This document shows positions 8,836 to 17,636 of a DNA stretch of 64,000 bases, piece after piece. Under the pieces are notes generated by a model. That model saw nothing but the letters and a program-made list of their open reading frames with translations. It was not told where the DNA came from and did no database searches. A program made the translations under genes and the position numbers. The stretch lies in the NCBI RefSeq assembly GCF_013410405.1, contig NZ_JACCFK010000002.1, forward strand, positions 1,860,001-1,924,000, read 5' to 3'. How positions within the stretch are numbered: the stretch's first letter is position 1; every line of letters begins with the position of its first letter. Source of the stretch: Amycolatopsis endophytica (GTDB lineage Bacteria; Actinomycetota; Actinomycetes; Mycobacteriales; Pseudonocardiaceae).

Positions 8836-9628
8836 CAAGGATTCGATGATCGCGGGCGCGGTCGAGGCGATCGGCTCGGCCGCCTCGCAGGGCGCCCAGG
8901 TCGTGTGCCTGCAGGAGCTGTTCTACGGGCCGTACTTCTGCCAGGTGCAGGACACCGACTACTACTCCTACACCGAGGGCATCCCGGACGGCCCGACCAC
9001 GAAGCTGCTTCAGGAGGTCGCCGAGCGGCACGGCATCGTGATCGTCGCGCCGATGTACGAGCAGGAGCAGGCGGGCGTCTACTACAACACCGCCGCCGTG
9101 ATCGACGCCGACGGGAAGTATCTCGGCAAGTACCGCAAGAACCACATCCCGCAGGTCAAGGGGTTCTGGGAGAAGTTCTACTTCCGGCCCGGCAACACCG
9201 GCTACCCGGTGTTCGACACCGCGGTCGGGCGGATCGGCGTCTACATCTGCTACGACCGGCACTTCCCGGAGGGGTGGCGCGCGCTCGGCCTGGCCGGGGC
9301 GAAGATCGTGTTCAACCCCTCGGCGACCAGCCGCGGCCTGTCGCAGTACCTGTGGCGGCTGGAGCAGCCCGCCGCGGCCGTGGCGAACGAGTACTACGTC
9401 GGCGCGATCAACCGCGTGGGCGTGGAACCGCTGGGCGACAACGACTTCTACGGCCAGACCTACTTCGTCGACCCGCGCGGCGAACTGGTCGGCGACGCGG
9501 CCGCCGACGACAAGGACGAGGTCGTGGTGCGGGACCTGGACATGGACAGGCTGGGCGAGGTCCGCGACCTGTGGCAGTTCTACCGCGACCGCCGCCCGGA
9601 CTCCTACGACTCGATCGTGGCGCCCTGA
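8786..9628 (+). CDS. Beta-ureidopropionase / N-carbamoyl amidohydrolase (nitrilase superfamily)
   Basis: Hydrolyses N-carbamoyl-beta-alanine (from uracil) or N-carbamoyl-3-aminoisobutyrate (from thymine) to the beta-amino acid, CO2 and ammonia. The 280-residue protein has the nitrilase catalytic triad: Glu44 in CLQELFYG, Lys118 in KYRKNHIPQ and Cys155 in YICYDRHFPEG. The segment GFWEKFYFRPG and the end WQFYRDRRPDSYD are typical of beta-ureidopropionases. The start is the ATG-like GTG at 8786 preceded by AAGGAGGAAACCC inside the permease coding region. Dihydropyrimidinase follows nine bases after its stop, so the two consecutive steps are encoded together. An N-carbamoyl-D-amino-acid hydrolase role in hydantoin use is the alternative. 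Confidence 0.92.
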   Translation: MSNQVRAALVQQRWTGDKDSMIAGAVEAIGSAASQGAQVVCLQELFYGPYFCQVQDTDYYSYTEGIPDGPTTKLLQEVAERHGIVIVAPMYEQEQAGVYYNTAAVIDADGKYLGKYRKNHIPQVKGFWEKFYFRPGNTGYPVFDTAVGRIGVYICYDRHFPEGWRALGLAGAKIVFNPSATSRGLSQYLWRLEQPAAAVANEYYVGAINRVGVEPLGDNDFYGQTYFVDPRGELVGDAAADDKDEVVVRDLDMDRLGEVRDLWQFYRDRRPDSYDSIVAP

Positions 9629-9637
9629 GGAGGGTCG

Positions 9638-11023
9638 ATGCGCACGCTGATCAAGGGTGGCACGGTGCTGTCCACCACCGGGGCGAGTCACGCGGACGTG
9701 CTCGTCGAGGGTGAGACGATCGCCGCCGTCGCCGCGCCGGGCCTGTTCGAGGCGGCCGACGAGGTGATCGACGCGACCGGGAAGTACGTGATGCCGGGTG
9801 GGATCGACGCCCACACGCACATGGAGATGCCCTTCGGTGGCACGTTCTCGCATGACACGTTCGAGACCGGCACCGTCGCGGCCGCGTGGGGCGGCACCAC
9901 GACGATCATCGATTTCGCGGTGCAGCCCAAGGGTTCGACGCTGCAGCCGACGCTGGACAAGTGGCATGAGAAGGCCGACGGCAACTGCGCCGTCGACTAC
10001 GGGTTCCACATGATCCTGTCCGACGTCAACGACACGACGCTCAAGGAGATGCAGACCTGCATCGACGCCGGGGTGTCCAGCTTCAAGATGTTCATGGCCT
10101 ACCCGGGCGTGTTCTACTCGACCGACGGCGAGATCGTCCGCGCGATGCGGCAGGCGACCGAGACCGGCGCCACGATCATGATGCACGCGGAGAACGGCAT
10201 CGCGATCGACCAGCTGGTCGCGCAGGCGCTCGCCGAGGGCAAGGGCGATCCGGTGCAGCACGGGCTGACCCGGCCGCCGGAACTGGAGGCCGAGGCGACC
10301 TCGCGCGCGATCCGGCTGGCGCAGGTGACCGGTTCGCCGCTCTACCTCGTGCACCTGTCCGCGTCGCAGGCGCTCACCGCGGTGGCGGAAGCGCGTGACG
10401 GCGGGCAGAACGTGTTCGCGGAAACGTGCCCGCAGTACCTGTATCTGTCCATCGACGATCTCGCACGCCCGGAGTTCGAAGGCGCGAAGTACGTGGCCTC
10501 TCCCCCGCTGCGCGAGAAATGGCACCAGGGCGATCTGTGGCGGGGGCTGCGCACCAACGATCTGTCCGTGGTGTCGACCGATCACTGCCCGTTCTGCTTC
10601 AAGGACCAGAAGGAGCTGGGCCGCGGGGACTTCTCCAAGATCCCGAACGGGATCCCGGGCGTGGAGCACCGGATGGACCTGCTGCACCAGGGTGTGGTCG
10701 CCGGGGAGATCTCGCTGGGACGCTGGGTCGAAGCCTGCTCGACGACACCGGCCCGGATGTTCGGGTTGTACCCGCGCAAGGGCGTGATCGCACCCGGTTC
10801 GGACGCCGACGTCGTGATCTACGACCCGGCCGCGAAGCAGACGCTGTCCGCGGAAACGCACCACATGAACGTGGACTACTCGGCCTACGAGGGCTTGGAG
10901 ATCACCGGGAAGGTCGAGGCGGTGCTCTCGCGCGGCAAGCTGATCGTCTCGCCGTCCGGGTTCGCCGGCGGCGACGGGCACGGGAAGTTCCTGTCGCGCG
11001 AGCTGTGCCAGTACCTGAACTGA
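9638..11023 (+). CDS. hydA: Dihydropyrimidinase (D-hydantoinase)
   Basis: A cyclic amidohydrolase that opens dihydrouracil or dihydrothymine to the N-carbamoyl beta-amino acid; the family also opens hydantoins. The 461-residue protein has the first metal motif DAHTHMEMPFGG, the carbamylated bridging lysine in SSFKMFMAYPG (Lys150), further metal histidines in MMHAENG and LVHLSASQAL, and the aspartate in STDHCPF. This is a complete two-metal site of standard length. It starts with ATG at 9638 after GAGGAGGGTCG. It is flanked by the ureidopropionase (nine-base gap) and the luciferase-like oxidoreductase (ten-base gap), forming one operon with the NCS1 permease. Confidence 0.94.
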   Translation: MRTLIKGGTVLSTTGASHADVLVEGETIAAVAAPGLFEAADEVIDATGKYVMPGGIDAHTHMEMPFGGTFSHDTFETGTVAAAWGGTTTIIDFAVQPKGSTLQPTLDKWHEKADGNCAVDYGFHMILSDVNDTTLKEMQTCIDAGVSSFKMFMAYPGVFYSTDGEIVRAMRQATETGATIMMHAENGIAIDQLVAQALAEGKGDPVQHGLTRPPELEAEATSRAIRLAQVTGSPLYLVHLSASQALTAVAEARDGGQNVFAETCPQYLYLSIDDLARPEFEGAKYVASPPLREKWHQGDLWRGLRTNDLSVVSTDHCPFCFKDQKELGRGDFSKIPNGIPGVEHRMDLLHQGVVAGEISLGRWVEACSTTPARMFGLYPRKGVIAPGSDADVVIYDPAAKQTLSAETHHMNVDYSAYEGLEITGKVEAVLSRGKLIVSPSGFAGGDGHGKFLSRELCQYLN

Positions 11024-11033
11024 GGAGCGGGCC

Positions 11034-12029
11034 ATGGATTTCGGTGTGGTGCTGCAGACGGATCCGCCTGCTCGTGAGGTGGTCCGGTTGATGAAGGCCG
11101 CGGAGGACTGCGGGTTCGGCTACGGTTGGACCTTCGACTCCGTCGTGCTGTGGCAGGAACCGTTCGTCATCTACTCGCAGATACTGGCCGCAACCTCGGC
11201 GATGACGGTCGGGCCGATGGTGACCAGCCCTGCCACCCGGGACTGGTCGGTGACCGCGTCGCTGTTCGCCACGCTCAACGACATGTTCGGCAACCGCACC
11301 GTGTGCGGGATCGGGCGGGGCGATTCCGCGCACCGGGTGGTCGGCAGGCGTCCGTCCACTCTGGCCACCCTGCGCGATGCGATGCACACCATCAAGGAGC
11401 TGGCCGAGGGCCGGGAGGTCGTGCTCGGCGACACCCCGGTGCAAATCCCGTGGGTGCGGGGCGGGCGGCTGGAGATGTGGATGGCCGGGTACGGGCCGAA
11501 GGCGCTGCGGCTGGCCGGTGAGCAGGCCGACGGGTTCATCCTGCAGTGCGCGGACCCGGCGATCGCGTCCTGGACCATCGGCTCGGTCCGGGAGGCTGCC
11601 CGCGCGGCGGGCCGGGACCCGGCGGGGATCACGATCTGCGTCGCGGCTCCCGCCTATGTCGGCGACGACCTGCCGCACCAGCGGGACCAGCTGCGGTGGT
11701 TCGGCGGCATGGTCGGCAACCACGTCGCCGATCTGGTGGCCCGCTACGGCGAGTCCGGCCCGGTGCCGCGTGCCCTGACCGACTACATCCGCGAGCGGCA
11801 GGGCTACGACTACTCGCATCACGGCAGAGCGGACAACCCGTCGGCCGACTTCGTGCCCGACGAGATCGTCGACCGGTTCTGCCTGACCGGCCCCGCGGCG
11901 GCGCACGTCGGGCGGCTGCAGGAACTCGCCGCGCTCGGGGTCGACCAGTTCGCGGTCTACCTGATGCACGACCAGCGGGAGCAGACGCTGGCCGCCTACG
12001 GCCGGGAGATCGTCGGGAAGCTGGGGTGA
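11034..12029 (+). CDS. Luciferase-like (LLM class) F420/flavin-dependent oxidoreductase of the pyrimidine cluster
   Basis: A 331-residue TIM-barrel protein of the bacterial luciferase-like family, of the sort annotated as F420-dependent. Visible family segments are MDFGVVLQTDPPAREVVRLM, a central MVTSPATRDWSVTASLFATL, GIGRGDSAHRVVGRRP and MWMAGYGPKALRLAGEQADG. It is preceded by GAGGAGCGGGCC and follows dihydropyrimidinase by ten bases, so it belongs to the same operon. Its reaction is unknown. Because the locus lacks the usual dihydropyrimidine dehydrogenase, one possibility is that this enzyme performs or assists the first reduction of uracil/thymine; a monooxygenase acting on another cyclic ureide is equally possible. 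That is inference from context only. Confidence 0.85.
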   Translation: MDFGVVLQTDPPAREVVRLMKAAEDCGFGYGWTFDSVVLWQEPFVIYSQILAATSAMTVGPMVTSPATRDWSVTASLFATLNDMFGNRTVCGIGRGDSAHRVVGRRPSTLATLRDAMHTIKELAEGREVVLGDTPVQIPWVRGGRLEMWMAGYGPKALRLAGEQADGFILQCADPAIASWTIGSVREAARAAGRDPAGITICVAAPAYVGDDLPHQRDQLRWFGGMVGNHVADLVARYGESGPVPRALTDYIRERQGYDYSHHGRADNPSADFVPDEIVDRFCLTGPAAAHVGRLQELAALGVDQFAVYLMHDQREQTLAAYGREIVGKLG

Positions 12030-12123
12030 GGCGCCCGCCGGGTGGCGGGGAACGTCCGCCATCCGGCGCGCCCGGTCCGCGCGAGGATGGGTGTCCGGTA
12101 CACCGTCGTCCCCAGGAGGCCCG

Positions 12124-13092
12124 ATGAGCACCAGCACCCCGTACGGCCCGCCCCCGGCGTTCGACCCCGAGGCCGCGGCCGCGCTCGCGGTGATCGCCGA
12201 CCAGCTTCCCCCGTCGATCCTCCCCGAAATGGTCCCGGTGATGCGTGCGGGCATGGGCGCGCGGCTGCTCTCCGACGACGAGCTGAGCCGGGACGGGCGG
12301 ATCACGCTCGAGGACCGGCGGCTGTCCGGGGACGTGTCCGTGGTGATCGGCCGTCCCACGGGGCTGTCCACGCCCGCCGCGGCGATCTACTGGATCCACG
12401 GTGGCGGGATGGTGCTCGGCACCAACCGGGTCGGGCTCGACGACCCGCTCGGCTGGGCGCTGGAGCTGGGGCTCGTCGTGGTGTCGGTCGAGTACCGGCT
12501 GGCGCCCGAGCACCCGCATCCGGCGCCCGCCGAGGACTGCTACGCCGGGCTGGTCTGGACGTCCGAGCACGCCGACGAGCTGGGCATCGACCCGTCGCGG
12601 CTGGTGGTGGCCGGGGGCAGCGCCGGTGGCGGGCTCGCCGCGGCGGTCGCCCTGATGGCGCGGGACCGGGGCGGACCGGGCCTGGCGGGGCAGCTGCTGG
12701 TCGCGCCCATGCTGGACGACCGCAACGAGTCCCCGTCCACGCACCAGATGACAGGGCTCGGCGTGTGGGACCGCACGTCGAACGAAACGGGCTGGACCGC
12801 ACTGCTCGGCGACGCACGCGGCGGACCGGACGTCTCGCCCTACGCCGCCCCCGCCCGTGCCACCGATTTGTCCGGCCTGCCGCCGGCGTTCCTCGACGTC
12901 GGCTCGGCCGAGTCCTTCCGCGACGAGGACGTCGAGTACGCGCGGCGGATCTGGCTCGCCGGTGGCAGCGCCGAGCTGCACGTGTGGCCGGGCGGGTTCC
13001 ACGGGTTCGACTCGTTCGCCCCACAGGCGGTCATTTCTCAGGAGGCGAAGGCCGCGCGCCTGCGATGGCTGCGCCGGATCCTCGCCGAGTGA
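12124..13092 (+). CDS. Alpha/beta hydrolase, hormone-sensitive-lipase (HSL) type esterase
   Basis: A 322-residue carboxylesterase of the HSL family. It has the oxyanion motif IHGGGMVLG (about residues 91-99), the nucleophile elbow GGSAGGG, the acid region FLDVGSAESFRDED and the catalytic histidine in GGFHGFDSFAP. It is cytoplasmic, with no signal peptide. The start is the ATG at 12124, after CCAGGAGGCCCG; an in-frame ATG at 12091 lacks a ribosome-binding site. It lies 94 bases downstream of the luciferase-like gene and just before a PucR-like regulator, with twelve bases between them. Substrate unknown; there is no direct link to pyrimidine catabolism. Confidence 0.9.
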   Translation: MSTSTPYGPPPAFDPEAAAALAVIADQLPPSILPEMVPVMRAGMGARLLSDDELSRDGRITLEDRRLSGDVSVVIGRPTGLSTPAAAIYWIHGGGMVLGTNRVGLDDPLGWALELGLVVVSVEYRLAPEHPHPAPAEDCYAGLVWTSEHADELGIDPSRLVVAGGSAGGGLAAAVALMARDRGGPGLAGQLLVAPMLDDRNESPSTHQMTGLGVWDRTSNETGWTALLGDARGGPDVSPYAAPARATDLSGLPPAFLDVGSAESFRDEDVEYARRIWLAGGSAELHVWPGGFHGFDSFAPQAVISQEAKAARLRWLRRILAE

Positions 13093-13104
13093 CACGATGA
13101 ACGG

Positions 13105-14052
13105 GTGAGAGAGCTGGCAGGGCGGCTGGCCGCACTCGATCCCGAGGCGGGCGCGGCGGTCAAGGTCATCGCCTACTTCGACCGCCTCGTGGACGGTCAC
13201 GCCGGGCTGGAGTCGCTGGTGCGCGGCGCGGCGGCACTCGCCGCGTGTCCCGCCCGGCTGGACGTGCCCGGCCACCGGGTCAGGGTGTCGGCTGAGGGAC
13301 AGCGGTCGGGCCTCGGCGGGGAGCCCGATCCGGCCTGGCCGGGTGTGCCGCTCGCCGGTGGCGGGCTGTGGCTGGAACGGCCTGGTCAGACGAGGCCACT
13401 GGACGCGATGGTGCTGGAACGCGCGGCCACCGCGATCCGCCTGGTGCTGGAGCGCGACCGTGTCCCGGAACCGCTGGAGACAGTGCTGGACGAGGCGGCC
13501 TCGCCGGAGGCGCGACGCAGGGCCGGGCGCCGTCTGGGGCTGCCGTCGACCGTGCGTGCGGTCGCCTGCTCCGACGGGACGGTGGCGGTCGGCGAGGTGC
13601 GGGCGGAGAAGCGCGCCGGTGTGGGCCCGGCCGTGCCCGTACTGGAGCTGCCCGCGTCACTGGCCGCGGCGAAGGTCGCGCTGCGCTTCACCGCCGAAGG
13701 AACCCCGGAGGACCCCGGCCCGCGCGTGGTGCACGCCGATGACCTGGGCGGGCTCGTCGTGCTCGCCCAGGCGGTCGGCCCCGGCACGGAACCGGTGCCC
13801 GACGTGCGGGCGCTGGAACGCGCGGCGGCGTCGGCGCCGTGGATGCTCGCGACCCTCGACGCGGTGGCGACCAGCGCGAGCCTGCGCTCCGCCGCCACCG
13901 TCCTGATCGTCCACCATTCGACGTTGCAGGACCGGCTCGGGCACGCGGAAGCCATGCTGGGCTGGTCGGTGCACGAACCGGACGGGCGGCTGCGGTTGCA
14001 GCTCGCTCTGGCCCTGCGACGTCTGCATCGTCAGTCCACGATCGCCTGGTAG
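13105..14052 (+). CDS. PucR-like helix-turn-helix regulator (no recognisable PucR N-domain)
   Basis: A 315-residue protein whose C-terminus resembles the PucR-type helix-turn-helix: SLRSAATVLIVHHSTLQDRL followed by GHAEAMLGWSVHEPDGRLRLQ. The rest (MRELAGRLAALDPEAGAAVK, VIAYFDRLVDGHAGLESLVR) matches a group of actinobacterial regulators with an ill-defined sensory part. It starts with GTG twelve bases after the esterase stop, so the two may be co-transcribed and the esterase may be its target. The 3' end overlaps the convergent serine hydrolase by 22 bases. Family assignment is by C-terminal pattern only. Confidence 0.65.
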   Translation: MRELAGRLAALDPEAGAAVKVIAYFDRLVDGHAGLESLVRGAAALAACPARLDVPGHRVRVSAEGQRSGLGGEPDPAWPGVPLAGGGLWLERPGQTRPLDAMVLERAATAIRLVLERDRVPEPLETVLDEAASPEARRRAGRRLGLPSTVRAVACSDGTVAVGEVRAEKRAGVGPAVPVLELPASLAAAKVALRFTAEGTPEDPGPRVVHADDLGGLVVLAQAVGPGTEPVPDVRALERAAASAPWMLATLDAVATSASLRSAATVLIVHHSTLQDRLGHAEAMLGWSVHEPDGRLRLQLALALRRLHRQSTIAW

Positions 14053-15263
14053 ACCAGCTGGCGCAGGTACTGCCGGAGCGGGTGGGTGCTGGAGGGCAGC
14101 AACTGGGTGAAGAACAACGCGGTGATCTCCTCGGCCGGATCCACCCAGAACGCCGTGCTCGCCGCGCCGCCCCAGGCGTACTCGCCCTTGCTGGACAACG
14201 TCTTCGCCTTGACCGGGTCTTCGAGCACGGAGAAGCCGAGCCCGAAGCCGAAGCCGTCGTAGGGCATCTCGGCGAACAGCCCGCGGCCGTACTGTTCGAG
14301 GTCGACCCCGCCGGGCAGGTGGTTGCTCGCCATCAGTGCGACGGTGCGTGGCGACAGGAGGCGGACCCCGTCGAGTTCGCCGCGCCCGAGCAGGAACTGG
14401 GTGAACCGGTGGTAGTCGGCCGCCGTGGACACCAGCCCGCCACCGCCGGAGAGGCAGGCGGGCCTGGTCTGCCCGGTCCGGCCGAACGCGTCGTTGCGCA
14501 CCGCCCTGCCCGTCGCGGGATCCGGCACGTACAGGGCGGCAAGCTTGTCCGGATCGTCCGTGACGAAGCCCGTACTGCCCATGCCGAGTGGCTCGAAGAT
14601 CCGCCGCGCGAAGAACTCGTCGAGTGGCTGCCCCGACACCACCTCGACGAACCGGCCGAGGACGTCGGTGGCCACGGAGTAGTTCCACTCCGCGCCGGGC
14701 TGGAAGACCAGTGGCAGCTGCGCCCACCGCCGGACGCACTCGGCGAGGTCGGCGCCGGGCGGGGTGCCGAACTCGAAGCCGTTCTCCCGGTAGATCGCGT
14801 CGACGGGGTGGGCGTGGTGGAACCCGTAGGTGAGGCCCGCGGTGTGGGTGAGCAGATGCCACACGCGGATCGGCTCGGTCGCGGGTTCGGTGACCGGTTG
14901 CAACGCGGATCCCTTGACGAACACGCGCGGCTCGGCGAACTCCGGCAGCCACCGCGCGATCGGGTCGGTGAGCTCGAACGCTCCCTCCTCGTAGAGCATC
15001 ATCGCCGCGACCGATGTGACCGGTTTCGACATCGAGTGGATGCGCCAACGCGTGTCCACTTCGACTTCGAGGCCCGCTTCGACGTCGCGATGCCCGTGCT
15101 TGCCCACGTACGCGACCTTCCCGCGCCGGGCGACCACGGCCAGCCAGCCGGGCAGCAGGCCCTCGTCGACGTACCGGGTGAAGTGCTCGTCGATGCGGGC
15201 CAGCCGTCGCGCGTCGAACCCCACCTCGGCGGGATCGGCGTCCACTTTCAGTTCCATCGCCAT
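14031..15263 (-). CDS. Beta-lactamase-fold serine hydrolase (esterase EstB / class C type)
   Basis: A 410-residue serine hydrolase of the penicillin-binding protein/beta-lactamase fold. The nucleophile motif SxxK is SMSKP (in WRIHSMSKPVTS, about residues 76-80) and the Tyr motif is WNYSVATD, Y-S-V in place of the classical Y-x-N. The SGGGGLVSTAADYHRFTQFL segment and the C-terminal YAWGGAASTAFWVDP are typical of EstB-like esterases. No signal peptide is seen, so it is a cytoplasmic esterase or peptidase rather than a drug-resistance beta-lactamase. Convergent with the PucR-like gene (22-base overlap) and divergent from the LacI gene. The start could also be the second methionine two codons in. 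Confidence 0.88.
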   Translation of the reverse strand: MAMELKVDADPAEVGFDARRLARIDEHFTRYVDEGLLPGWLAVVARRGKVAYVGKHGHRDVEAGLEVEVDTRWRIHSMSKPVTSVAAMMLYEEGAFELTDPIARWLPEFAEPRVFVKGSALQPVTEPATEPIRVWHLLTHTAGLTYGFHHAHPVDAIYRENGFEFGTPPGADLAECVRRWAQLPLVFQPGAEWNYSVATDVLGRFVEVVSGQPLDEFFARRIFEPLGMGSTGFVTDDPDKLAALYVPDPATGRAVRNDAFGRTGQTRPACLSGGGGLVSTAADYHRFTQFLLGRGELDGVRLLSPRTVALMASNHLPGGVDLEQYGRGLFAEMPYDGFGFGLGFSVLEDPVKAKTLSSKGEYAWGGAASTAFWVDPAEEITALFFTQLLPSSTHPLRQYLRQLVYQAIVD

Positions 15264-15287
15264 GATCCCGTTCTACTCCGGGCGATC

Positions 15288-15317
15288 TTGACAAGCCAGG
15301 TCCCGGCCTGACATCGT
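15288..15317 (+). promoter_or_regulatory. Candidate promoter of the lacI-type gene (leaderless geometry)
   Basis: A perfect -35 TTGACA at 15288-15293 is followed after 18 bases by CATCGT at 15312-15317, a weak -10. A transcript from this promoter would begin about at the A of the ATG (15324), and there is no Shine-Dalgarno before it, so a leaderless mRNA is plausible, as is common in actinomycetes. The -10 is poor, so the assignment rests on the -35 and the spacing. Confidence 0.4.
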
Positions 15318-15319
15318 TT

Positions 15320-15335
15320 AGTTATGCGCATAACT
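15320..15335. promoter_or_regulatory. Perfect 16-bp palindrome over the lacI-type start codon (probable LacI operator)
   Basis: AGTTATGCGCATAACT is a perfect palindrome with a central CG, the classical shape of LacI/GalR-family operators. It contains the ATG (15324-15326) of the regulator gene, so the regulator would block its own promoter. Control of the downstream ABC operon from the same site is likely because only 27 bases separate lacI from the binding-protein gene. Confidence 0.65.
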
Positions 15336-16316
15336 GGCCAAGGCAGGCCCCGCCGGGTCTCGCAGGCGGACATCGCGCGCCGCGCCGGGGTGACCCAGGC
15401 GGCGGTGTCGCTGATCCTGCGCGACAAGGCGACGACGATCCCGGAGGAGACCCGGCAACGGGTGCTCGGCATCGCCAGGGAAATGGGCTACCGGGCCGAT
15501 CCACTCGCGCGGCGCCTGGCGAAGGGACGCAGCCAGCTGCTCGGGATCTTCACCTACGAGCGCGTGTTCGGCACCGCGCAGCGCGGCCTCTACCACCCGT
15601 TCCTGCTCGGCATCGAGGAAGTCGCCGAGGAGTCCGGGAACGACCTGCTGCTGTTCACCAGCGCGGCGATGTCCGGGCCGGTGCGCAGCATCCACGCCGA
15701 CGGCGAGAACAAGCTGCGCCTGGTGGACGGCGCCGTGCTGCTCGGCAGGGACGAGATCCCCGCCGACCTGGAGCAATTGGTCGCCGAGGAGTACCCGTTC
15801 GTCTTCATCGGGCGGCGGTTCCTCGACGACGGGCGCGAGGTGCCCAACGTGTCGCCGGACTACCGGGGCGCGGGGCGCGCGCTGGCAGGCCGGATCGCCG
15901 CGCTCGGTCACCGCGAGATCCGTTACGTGGGTGCCAATTCCGGCCTGCCCGCCACGGCGGACCGGCTCGCCGGGCTGCGCGACGGCGACCTCGCGGTGTC
16001 CTCGTCCTTCCCCCGGCTCGACGGGGTCTCCCCCGCGTTCGTGCGGGAACTGCGCGAGAGCGGAGCCACCGCCGTGGTCGCCGAGAACGTCGACTACGCC
16101 GAGGCGGTGCGGACCGTGGCCGCCGACCTGCCGGTCGCCGTCGCCGGGATCTCCGAGGAGAACGAGGACGAGCGCTGGTCCGGCTACGGCATTCCCGGCA
16201 GGCTGGTCGGCCGCCGCGCGCTGGAACAGCTGCTCGCCGCGCTCGACGGTGGCGGCGCCCGGATCAGCACCGTCGACTGCCCCCAGCACGAGGGAACCAC
16301 GCTCACCCGCGCCTGA
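15324..16316 (+). CDS. LacI-family transcriptional repressor of the adjacent ABC importer
   Basis: A 330-residue LacI/GalR repressor. The N-terminal helix-turn-helix is SQADIARRAGVTQAAVSLIL with the hinge helix MGYRADPLARRLAKGRS; a periplasmic-binding-protein-like sensor domain follows (YHPFLLGIEEVAEESGNDLL, DGAVLLGRDE, VFIGRRF). It probably senses the sugar brought in by the transporter encoded immediately downstream (27-base gap). The ATG is embedded in a perfect 16-bp palindrome, suggesting autoregulation. It is divergent from the serine hydrolase. Slightly unusual: the C-terminal sensor part is short and ends with TVDCPQHEGTTLTRA. Confidence 0.9.
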   Translation: MRITGQGRPRRVSQADIARRAGVTQAAVSLILRDKATTIPEETRQRVLGIAREMGYRADPLARRLAKGRSQLLGIFTYERVFGTAQRGLYHPFLLGIEEVAEESGNDLLLFTSAAMSGPVRSIHADGENKLRLVDGAVLLGRDEIPADLEQLVAEEYPFVFIGRRFLDDGREVPNVSPDYRGAGRALAGRIAALGHREIRYVGANSGLPATADRLAGLRDGDLAVSSSFPRLDGVSPAFVRELRESGATAVVAENVDYAEAVRTVAADLPVAVAGISEENEDERWSGYGIPGRLVGRRALEQLLAALDGGGARISTVDCPQHEGTTLTRA

Positions 16317-16343
16317 CACTGACGACCCCAACGGAGAGGTTGC

Positions 16344-17627
16344 ATGAGAAAGCGATGGGGACGCCTGGCCGCCGTGTCCGCGGTCGCGCTGACCGCGGCC
16401 TGCGGGATCGGTGACCGCGCCGGCGCCGACACGGTCACCATGACCGTGTGGACGTCCAACCAGGAACAGCTCGACCTGCTCAACCGGCTCGCCGGGGAGT
16501 TCTCGGCCCAGCACGGCGGCACGCCGGTGCGGATCGAGACCGTGCCGCAGGCCGACTACACGACGAAAGTGTCCGTTCGCCTCGCCGGGGGCGACCCGCC
16601 GGACCTCGGCTGGCTCGGCGCGCCGGACGCGGTCGGCATGGCCGCCACCGAAGTGCTCGCCGACGTCGGCCCCGCCCTGCGCGAGGACCCCACGTACCGG
16701 CTGGACGACTTCGTTCCGAGCGCCTTCACGAACTGGCAGGACGGGGACGCCGTGTACGGGGTGCCGTTCTCCACCAGTCCGTTCTTCGTCGTGTACAACC
16801 GGGACTTCTTTTCCCGGGCCGGTCTGCCGGATCCCGCGGAGCTGGCCGCGCGCGGCGAGTGGACGTGGGACCGGCTGGCCGCCCTCGCGCGCGAGCTGCA
16901 GCCGACGTTGCCGGGCGGAAGTTACGTGTTCCAGAGCAACGAAGGCAGCTTGTACGGGCCGCTGCCGGTGTCGTGGCCGACGCTGGACCCCCTCCTGCGG
17001 GCCTACGGCGCGCGCTTCGCTTCGGGTGATCAGTGCACAATGGACTCGCCGGAAGCCGTGCGGGCCATCGCAACGCTGCATCGCATGGTGTCCACCGACG
17101 GCACCGCGGTGCCACCCGGCGCGCAGGCGGACTTCTACGCGGGCAACGCGGCGCTGACGATCACCCAGCTCTCCCGGTTGTCACAACTGGAAGGCGCGAA
17201 GTTCCGGTACGGCTTCGCGCCGCTGCCCGCAGGCCCCGGTGAGCAGCCCCGGGTGACCGGACAGGCCGGGCTCGTGGTGTTCCAGCAGGCGCGGCACCGG
17301 GACCTGGCGATCGAGTTCCTGAAGTTCCTCACCAGCGAAGGCCCGATGCGTGAGCTGGCCCGGTTCTTCCCACCGCCGCGCCGGTCCGTGCTCGCCGACG
17401 CCGCCCAGGTGTACGCCGGGAACGCGCTGCCGCCGGACGCGGTCACGGACATCCTCGTGCCCGGCATCACCGAAGGGCAGGCGTTCCAGTACCCGCGGAC
17501 GTGGCCGGAGATCAAAACCGCGGCACAGCCGGTGTTCGACGAGCTGTGGGTGCCCGGCGCGAACGTGCCGCAGGAGCTGTCCGAACTGTGCGGCGAGGTC
17601 GGCCCGTTGCTGCGCGAGAAGGGTTAG
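16344..17627 (+). CDS. Carbohydrate ABC transporter substrate-binding lipoprotein
   Basis: A 427-residue family 1 extracellular solute-binding protein that captures a sugar outside the membrane. The signal peptide ends in a lipobox (ALTAAC, lipidated Cys20). The mature domain shows TMTVWTSNQEQLDLLNRLAG, the binding-cleft segments GDPPDLGWLGAPD and YGVPFSTSPFFVVYNRDFF, and EWTWDRLAALARELQP. An AACGGAGAGGTTGC ribosome-binding site precedes the ATG. It is followed after nine bases by two MalF/MalG-type permeases, so it is the receptor of that importer. The exact sugar cannot be read from sequence. Confidence 0.92.
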   Translation: MRKRWGRLAAVSAVALTAACGIGDRAGADTVTMTVWTSNQEQLDLLNRLAGEFSAQHGGTPVRIETVPQADYTTKVSVRLAGGDPPDLGWLGAPDAVGMAATEVLADVGPALREDPTYRLDDFVPSAFTNWQDGDAVYGVPFSTSPFFVVYNRDFFSRAGLPDPAELAARGEWTWDRLAALARELQPTLPGGSYVFQSNEGSLYGPLPVSWPTLDPLLRAYGARFASGDQCTMDSPEAVRAIATLHRMVSTDGTAVPPGAQADFYAGNAALTITQLSRLSQLEGAKFRYGFAPLPAGPGEQPRVTGQAGLVVFQQARHRDLAIEFLKFLTSEGPMRELARFFPPPRRSVLADAAQVYAGNALPPDAVTDILVPGITEGQAFQYPRTWPEIKTAAQPVFDELWVPGANVPQELSELCGEVGPLLREKG

Positions 17628-17636
17628 GAGGAGGTC

